From positions 1 through 5,961 of the forward strand of contig JAUNAY010000077.1 in assembly GCA_030527385.1 (NCBI GenBank): a DNA stretch of 5,961 bases, written 5' to 3'. Shown here in pieces: positions 1 to 3,531 of this stretch; positions within the stretch are counted from its first letter, which is position 1; the number at the start of each line of letters is the position of its first letter. The notes below the pieces were generated by a model that worked only from the letters and a program-made list of their open reading frames with translations, had not been told where the DNA came from and did no database searches. Source of the stretch: Fusobacterium sp. Lineage in GTDB: Bacteria; Fusobacteriota; Fusobacteriia; Fusobacteriales; Fusobacteriaceae. Made by a program: the position numbers and the translations under genes.

Positions 1-50
1 ATATGAAATTTTTTTCAATATTTTTGAAAAAAAAATCTAATTTAATGAAA

Positions 51-131
51 TTGAAAACAATGTTAATATAGAATATATCAATGTATTATAACAATAGTAT
101 AATGCATTTTATAGAAAAAAACTACTATAAT
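51..131 (+). promoter_or_regulatory. Candidate promoter region of the HU-like gene
   Basis: The region upstream of the HU-like gene holds three candidate -10 elements. A perfect TATAAT lies at 98-103 and a second one at 126-131, but neither has a good -35 at 16-18 nt. A third option is TTGAAA (51-56, 5 of 6 matches to the -35 consensus) followed after 17 nt by TATATC (74-79, 4 of 6). The 98-103 hexamer sits inside an imperfect inverted repeat at 81-107, so this promoter could be repressed by a dimeric regulator. Which one is used cannot be decided by reading; only the presence of a promoter somewhere here is well supported, since the gene is first in its orientation in the window. Confidence 0.45.
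81..107. repeat. Imperfect inverted repeat over a -10 element
   Basis: The 10-bp arms 81-90 (ATGTATTATA) and 98-107 (TATAATGCAT) are reverse complements except for one position, which would be a G-U pair in RNA. They are separated by 7 nt (ACAATAG). The right arm begins with the TATAAT candidate -10 of the HU-like gene. The size and symmetry fit a repressor or autoregulatory operator, but palindromes of A and T arise often by chance in DNA this A+T-rich. Confidence 0.35.
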
Positions 132-145
132 ATGAATTAAATGTG

Positions 146-151
146 AGGAGG
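146..151 (+). promoter_or_regulatory. Ribosome binding site of the HU-like gene
   Basis: A perfect AGGAGG ends 7 nt before the ATG at 159. This fixes the start of the HU-like protein and implies efficient translation. Confidence 0.85.
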
Positions 152-158
152 AAATACT

Positions 159-452
159 ATGACAGAAAAAGAATTTACTAAGAAATATTGTGATTCCTTT
201 AGAAAAGAGGGAAAATTAAAAAACATTGGAGAAGCTAAAAAAAGATTGGATTTTTTCTTTGAAACTTTACAAGAAGCATTGGAAACAGATGGAAAAGTTA
301 TTTTCAAAGATTGGGGTAAATTTGAAATAGAGCAAAGAGAAGAAAGAATCTATGGAAATCCAAAGACTCAAGAAAGAATAGTAATTCCAGCAAAAAAAGT
401 TTTTAAGTTTACAGTTGGTAAAAAGTTTGCAGATAAAATAAAAAACAGCTAG
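159..452 (+). CDS. HU/IHF-family DNA-binding protein, divergent
   Basis: This 97-residue basic protein belongs to the HU/IHF family of small dimeric proteins that bend DNA and organise the nucleoid. The fold can be followed in order: an N-terminal two-helix dimerisation part (residues about 3-42), the first strands with KVIFKDWGKFEI (47-58, matching the family pattern KVxLxGFGxFxV), the DNA-gripping arm around YGNPKTQ (65-71), then IVIPAKKVFKFTVGK (74-88) and a short C-terminal helix. The intercalating proline of the arm is kept (N67-P68). The usual arm motif GRNPxTG is changed, however: G66 replaces the arginine before NP, and Q71 replaces the final glycine. The protein is a few residues longer than the usual 90-95, with the extra near RKEGKLKNIG (15-24), and it has a Trp in the FGxF position and a Cys at 11. 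These changes suggest a specialised paralogue rather than the main housekeeping HU. The start is set by AGGAGG 7 nt upstream. The gene converges on the exporter pair with 4 nt between the stops. Family membership is secure; its cellular role is not known. Confidence 0.9.
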   Translation: MTEKEFTKKYCDSFRKEGKLKNIGEAKKRLDFFFETLQEALETDGKVIFKDWGKFEIEQREERIYGNPKTQERIVIPAKKVFKFTVGKKFADKIKNS

Positions 453-474
453 TGGTTTATTCCACTTTGCTGTT
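444..474. terminator. Shared hairpin terminator at convergent gene ends
   Basis: AACAGC (444-449) pairs with GCTGTT (469-474) and AGTGG (451-455) pairs with CCACT (462-466). A small 1x2 internal loop separates the two stems and the terminal loop is 6 nt (456-461). Read on the minus strand the stem is followed by a run of T (TTTTATTTTAT), giving a good intrinsic terminator for the exporter pair. On the plus strand the tail is weaker (CTCAAATTTTGTTTTC), so termination of the HU-like gene may be less complete. The stem contains the TAG stop of the HU-like gene (450-452), and the loop contains the TAA stop of the exporter subunit (457-459). Confidence 0.75.
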
Positions 475-921
475 CTCAAATTTTGTTTTCAATTCGTCAT
501 ATAACTTAAATAAAGTAGAAGCAGAGAAGATACCTACTGCCATAGCTCCAGCTATTATAAACGTCTGTATGCCCTTTTGAAGAGCTATGGGATAGTTTTT
601 ATCAAGGAGATTATACATAGTGTAATATATTCCACCTCCTGGAGCTAAGGGAATTAGGGCAGCTATTAATATAGTTGTAACTGGTGTAGATATCTTTCTA
701 GCTACAATTTCAGAGTAGATTGCCATAACAAGAGTAGCTATAAAATAAGACAATCCCTCTGAAAACTTAAGTTCTTGTCCTAAAAGATATATTGCCCAAC
801 TTAAGCCTCCAGCTATACTTGTATGAAATAAATTTTTATTTTTTATATTAAACATAAGTCCAAATCCAAAGGTTGTAATTATTGCAGAAATAATTTGAAA
901 AATCATTTTTTCTAAAGACAT
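457..921 (-). CDS. yjjB: Threonine/serine exporter family, small subunit (YjjB/ThrE_2-like)
   Basis: This 154-residue membrane protein matches the C-terminal half of ThrE-type exporters (the ThrE_2/DUF3815 family, E. coli YjjB, about the same length). Hydrophobic segments lie near residues 7-25, 34-49, 57-75, 79-97 and 115-137, which suggests about five membrane helices. Family-like motifs are EIVARKISTPVT (71-82) and PLAPGGGIYYTM (91-102), the latter the proline-glycine hairpin typical of this half. The C-terminal tail is short and charged. In Corynebacterium glutamicum the two halves are fused in ThrE, which exports threonine and serine; in E. coli the separate YjjP and YjjB together export succinate. 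The substrate here is therefore open. The gene starts 3 nt after the stop of its partner, and its ribosome binding site lies inside the partner's last codons, so the two are very likely translated together in fixed ratio. The symbol reflects family similarity, not proven orthology. Confidence 0.87.
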   Translation of the reverse strand: MSLEKMIFQIISAIITTFGFGLMFNIKNKNLFHTSIAGGLSWAIYLLGQELKFSEGLSYFIATLVMAIYSEIVARKISTPVTTILIAALIPLAPGGGIYYTMYNLLDKNYPIALQKGIQTFIIAGAMAVGIFSASTLFKLYDELKTKFENSKVE

Positions 922-924
922 ATT

Positions 925-1689
925 TTATACCCCTCCTAAATCTAAAAGCAGTTTTAAAGCTATTCCAGATCCAACAGCTATTGAAGTTCCAATCATCAAT
1001 ACCTCTCCTAATCTTGAAAATCCAGTAACTAAATCCCCAGAAAATAGATCTCTCATAGAGTTTATAAACGCTACTCCAGGAACTAATATCATTAAAGTAG
1101 AGATAATAGGGATTGAAACATCTGTTATAAAGCCATAACGCAGGAATATACAGGCTGTGGCTGATGATATAGCCCCACACAGCAGGTTAGTAAAGAAAAT
1201 ACCTAATTTTAATATATCTGTTATTTTAGAAGCTATTGCTATTAAGATTCCACATAAAAAAGCAGCTAAAAATTCGTGAAAATTTCCAGAAAACAGAAAA
1301 GTAAAAAATCCAGCTCCTAAACAGTTTCCAAGAATATTTATTTTAAAAGAATAAGGCTCTTCTTTTTCTATTTCTAAAAATATTTGTTCTAGTTCTTCAC
1401 AATTATATTTTGATAGATTTTTTATTAGGGAATGAACTTGATATACTTTATCTAGGTTGGTACTTCTTGAATTTACTCTTTCAACAAGTGATATAACCTC
1501 TCCTTCTGAGTTTTTTAATGTTATAATAATACAAGTTAAAGTTGCAAAACATTGCGGAATAAGTCCATAATACTTTGCTATTTCACATACATAATTTTCT
1601 ACTCTGTAAATTTCGGCACCATTTTGAAGAAGAATTTTTCCTGCTAAACAAGCAAGAGATAAAATTTTATATTCATTTTTTTTATTCAT
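925..1689 (-). CDS. yjjP: Threonine/serine exporter family, large subunit (YjjP/ThrE-like)
   Basis: This 254-residue protein is the N-terminal half of a ThrE-type exporter (the ThrE/DUF1212 family; E. coli YjjP has a similar length). Residues 1 to about 115 form a soluble domain with the family motif LLQNGAEIYRVE (20-31) and the segment RSTNLDKVYQVH (75-86). Membrane helices follow near 117-135, 138-155, 164-184, 192-209 and 228-248. The signature LVPGVAFINSMRDLFSGDL (202-220), with SRLGEV just after it (225-230), is the conserved core of the family. The first possible start is a TTG at 1704, but an in-frame ATG at 1689 preceded by GGAG (1702-1699, 9-nt spacing) is the better start and is used here; the TTG itself overlaps that GGAG. 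The gene has its own extended -10 promoter and is followed after 3 nt by the small subunit. Both halves are presumably needed for transport. Succinate (as for YjjPB) or threonine/serine (as for fused ThrE) are the precedents. Confidence 0.88.
   Translation of the reverse strand: MNKKNEYKILSLACLAGKILLQNGAEIYRVENYVCEIAKYYGLIPQCFATLTCIIITLKNSEGEVISLVERVNSRSTNLDKVYQVHSLIKNLSKYNCEELEQIFLEIEKEEPYSFKINILGNCLGAGFFTFLFSGNFHEFLAAFLCGILIAIASKITDILKLGIFFTNLLCGAISSATACIFLRYGFITDVSIPIISTLMILVPGVAFINSMRDLFSGDLVTGFSRLGEVLMIGTSIAVGSGIALKLLLDLGGV
932..937 (-). promoter_or_regulatory. Ribosome binding site embedded in the upstream exporter gene
   Basis: On the minus strand AGGAGG (937-932) overlaps the codons for the final Leu-Gly-Gly of the large exporter subunit, 10 nt before the ATG at 921-919. 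It is followed by two more G residues. This arrangement is typical of translational coupling. Confidence 0.8.
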
Positions 1690-1698
1690 ATTACAAAT

Positions 1699-1702
1699 CT
1701 CC
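1699..1702 (-). promoter_or_regulatory. Ribosome binding site that decides the exporter start
   Basis: GGAG on the minus strand (1702-1699) lies 9 nt before the ATG at 1689. The alternative TTG start at 1704 has no purine-rich site upstream, only A+T sequence, so the ATG is preferred. Confidence 0.65.
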
Positions 1703-1722
1703 AAATTAAATTTATTATGTAG

Positions 1723-1731
1723 ATTATAACA
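1723..1731 (-). promoter_or_regulatory. Extended -10 promoter of the exporter pair
   Basis: The minus strand reads TGTTATAAT (1731-1723), a perfect TATAAT with the TG of an extended -10. No good -35 is present at the expected distance (only A/T runs), which extended -10 promoters tolerate. Transcription would start near 1716, giving a leader of about 27 nt that holds only the ribosome binding site. The promoter lies downstream of the terminator of the preceding gene, so the exporter pair is probably its own transcription unit. Confidence 0.6.
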
Positions 1732-1771
1732 TAAATTTTTAAAAATAAAATAGAGTATTTTTGAAATAAAA

Positions 1772-1799
1772 AAAGCTATGGAAATTAATCCATAGCTTT
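1772..1799 (-). terminator. Intrinsic terminator of the PTS permease gene
   Basis: A perfect 10-bp stem, AAAGCTATGG (1772-1781) against CCATAGCTTT (1790-1799), has an 8-nt loop. On the minus strand the stem runs straight into TTTTATTT, a classic intrinsic terminator, 25 nt after the permease stop codon. The plus-strand reading also has some T residues after the stem but no plus-strand gene ends here. Confidence 0.88.
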
Positions 1800-1824
1800 A
1801 TATTTTGTTATTAGTATTTAGTAA

Positions 1825-3288
1825 TTAAACTAATTTTTTTAATTCATCAGCAACAAATTCAACTTGTGGTCCAACAATAACTTGAACTGCTGTTTGACTT
1901 GGTTTTAGTACACCAGGTACATATTTTTTAATTTCTACATCTTTAACTATTGAGCTATCTTTAACTTCAAGTCTTAATCTTGTAGTACAGTTGTCAACAA
2001 CTACGATATTTTCTTTTCCTCCTAATAATGGAAGTAAAATAGCAGCTAATTGAGCATTGTCAGAAGCTCCAGATGTTTCAACTGTATCTTCAACATCTTC
2101 ATCTTCTCTTCCTGGAGTTTTGATATTGAATTTAGCAATAGCAACACTGAATATTAGATAGTAGATTACAAAGAATACTATTCCTAATACGATTAGCATA
2201 AATGGATTATTTGCATTTGGGTTACGTAGAGATAGGAAGAAATCTACAAATCCAGCAGAGAATCCAAATCCAGCCATCCAGTCAAATGTAGCTGCGATAA
2301 ATACTGCAACCCCTGTTAAGATAGCGTGAATTAGGTATAATCCAGGTGCAACAAACATAAATGCAAATTCGATTGGTTCTGTAACTCCTGTAAAGAAGCT
2401 AGCAAATCCTGCTGCTAACATAATAGATTTGATTTTTTCTTTATTAGCTGGTTTTGCAGTTTTAACGAATGCTAAACAAGCTCCTAATAATCCAAACATC
2501 ATAATAGCAAAGAATCCAGCTTGGTACATTCCTACGTGGTAAGCACCTTTAACTGCTTCAGGTAATCCTTCATAAGCTGCTGCTTGTGGTCCCCAGAATC
2601 TTCCAATATCGTTGATTCCAGCAACGTTAAACCAGAATACAGAGTTTAATGCGTGGTGTAATCCAACTGGAATTAATAATCTGTTGAAGAATCCGTAAAG
2701 TCCTGCTCCTATTGGTCCCATTTTAGCAATGCTGATACCAAATGCTACAAGTCCACTGTAAATAGCTGGCCATACATATAATAAAACAAATGAAGCAACG
2801 ATTGCAACTACTGAAGTAATAATAGGAACTAATCTCTTTCCACTAAAGAATGAAAGGAATTTAGGTAGCTCAACTGTGTGGAATTTGTTGTATAATTCCC
2901 CTGCCATAACCCCGCATAAGATTCCAACAAATTGGTTATTGATTTTTCCAAATGCTGGAGAAACTTGATCAGCAGGTGTACCAGTTAATTGAGCAACTGC
3001 CCCACTAGAAAGTAAAGTAGTAACAACTTGGAATGCAACTAGCCCTGCTAGAGCTGCAGCTCCATTTTTGTCTTTAGAAAGTCCAAAAGCAACACCGATA
3101 GCAAATAATATAGGCATATTATCAATAATTGCAGCCCCTGCTTTAATTAAGAACGCTGCAAGTTGGCTGTTAGCTCCCCACCCAGTTGGGTCAAGCCAAT
3201 ATCCAATACCCATTAGAATAGCTGCTGCTGGTAGTACTGCTACTGGAACCATCAAAGCTTTTCCTATTTTTTGAAGATAAGTAAACAT
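1825..3288 (-). CDS. nagE: PTS permease IICB, N-acetylglucosamine type
   Basis: This 487-residue inner-membrane protein is a sugar permease of the glucose/GlcNAc PTS family, which imports the sugar while phosphorylating it. The IIC domain spans residues 1 to about 390. It has LQKIGKALMVPVAVLPAAA (5-23), LFAIGVAFGLSKDKNGAAAL (61-80), FFSGKRLVPI (147-156), FNRLLIPVGLHHALN (201-215) with the conserved histidines H211-H212, GVTEPIEF (301-308) with the substrate-site glutamate E304, and FGFSAG (341-346). The linker TPGRED (391-396) leads to a IIB domain (about 411-487) whose phosphorylated cysteine is C434 in DNCTTRLRL. NRLLIP and FSAG resemble NagE/NagP more than PtsG (ERCLVP, FSHG), so GlcNAc is the more likely substrate, with glucose as alternative. 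There is no IIA domain, unlike E. coli NagE (648 residues); phosphate must come from a separate IIA. The gene is visibly richer in G+C and alanine/glycine codons than its neighbours, as expected for a well-expressed membrane protein. It is flanked by its own promoter and terminator. Confidence 0.92.
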   Translation of the reverse strand: MFTYLQKIGKALMVPVAVLPAAAILMGIGYWLDPTGWGANSQLAAFLIKAGAAIIDNMPILFAIGVAFGLSKDKNGAAALAGLVAFQVVTTLLSSGAVAQLTGTPADQVSPAFGKINNQFVGILCGVMAGELYNKFHTVELPKFLSFFSGKRLVPIITSVVAIVASFVLLYVWPAIYSGLVAFGISIAKMGPIGAGLYGFFNRLLIPVGLHHALNSVFWFNVAGINDIGRFWGPQAAAYEGLPEAVKGAYHVGMYQAGFFAIMMFGLLGACLAFVKTAKPANKEKIKSIMLAAGFASFFTGVTEPIEFAFMFVAPGLYLIHAILTGVAVFIAATFDWMAGFGFSAGFVDFFLSLRNPNANNPFMLIVLGIVFFVIYYLIFSVAIAKFNIKTPGREDEDVEDTVETSGASDNAQLAAILLPLLGGKENIVVVDNCTTRLRLEVKDSSIVKDVEIKKYVPGVLKPSQTAVQVIVGPQVEFVADELKKLV

Positions 3289-3295
3289 AGTTCTC

Positions 3296-3302
3296 CCTCC
3301 TT
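3296..3302 (-). promoter_or_regulatory. Ribosome binding site of the PTS permease
   Basis: AAGGAGG on the minus strand (3302-3296) lies 7 nt before the ATG at 3288. It is near-perfect and confirms the start, which also aligns with the family N terminus (LQKIGKALMVPVAVLP). Confidence 0.85.
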
Positions 3303-3335
3303 GAACTGTTTTATTAAATTTTTTTTAATTAATCA

Positions 3336-3361
3336 TTGAAATAAAAGAAATTATATTTCAA
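3336..3361. promoter_or_regulatory. Operator-like inverted repeat downstream of the permease promoter
   Basis: The 8-bp arms TTGAAATA (3336-3343) and TATTTCAA (3354-3361) are perfect reverse complements with a 10-nt spacer. Relative to the extended -10 at 3380-3372 the element covers about +4 to +29 of the predicted transcript, a common site for a repressor that blocks a sugar-transport gene. The regulator is not in the window. As RNA the arms would form only a weak A-U stem, so a DNA operator is more likely than an attenuator. Chance occurrence in A+T-rich DNA is possible. Confidence 0.4.
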
Positions 3362-3371
3362 ATATATGCTA

Positions 3372-3380
3372 ATTATAGCA
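3372..3380 (-). promoter_or_regulatory. Extended -10 promoter of the PTS permease
   Basis: The minus strand reads TGCTATAAT (3380-3372), a consensus TATAAT with the TG extension. The hexamer 17 nt upstream (TAGTAA) is a poor -35. The predicted start is near 3365, giving a leader of about 77 nt. The rest of the gap, 3381-3531, is A+T-rich with no coding potential that I can support and no G+C-rich hairpin, so I see no convincing terminator for the TPR gene and some read-through into the permease is possible. Confidence 0.6.
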
Positions 3381-3531
3381 CAATAAAAAAATTTTTACTA
3401 CTAAAAAATTAATTTTTTCGTTCTTTTTTCTAATTATTTTAACTGTTTATATACACAATAGTCTCTATATCTAAAATGACTTTTATATAAACTTCTCTAA
3501 TACAAATTTTGTAATTTATAAGAAATATATT

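Noticed and set aside
3..71. Short open frame starting at ATG 3 on the plus strand
   Set aside because: Only 22 codons, lysine- and phenylalanine-rich from A/T runs, with no ribosome binding site visible.
267..479. Minus-strand open frame of 70 codons antisense to the HU-like gene
   Set aside because: Its Phe/Cys/Lys-rich composition reflects the reverse of a Lys/Glu-rich gene; no domain is recognisable.
848..1180. Minus-strand open frame of 110 codons across the exporter junction
   Set aside because: It overlaps both exporter genes in another frame, is rich in Trp, Tyr and Ser in a way typical of out-of-frame translation, and has no family resemblance.
1690..1704. TTG start giving five extra residues on the large exporter subunit
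   Set aside because: The TTG overlaps the GGAG that serves the ATG at 1689, and it has no ribosome binding site of its own.
3068..3274. Plus-strand open frame of 68 codons
   Set aside because: It lies wholly antisense to the conserved N-terminal part of the PTS permease and has no ribosome binding site or recognisable domain.
1761..3346. Shared 11-mer TTGAAATAAAA at 1761-1771 and 3336-3346 as a common regulatory site
   Set aside because: The copy at 1761 lies in the tail of a terminator and is not palindromic; an A/T-dominated 11-mer is likely to recur by chance.
3381..3531. A/T hairpins such as TACAAA-T-TTTGTA and TTTTTA-CTAC-TAAAAA as terminator of the TPR gene
   Set aside because: They have almost no G-C pairs and poor loops or tails, so they are not distinguishable from background in this sequence.
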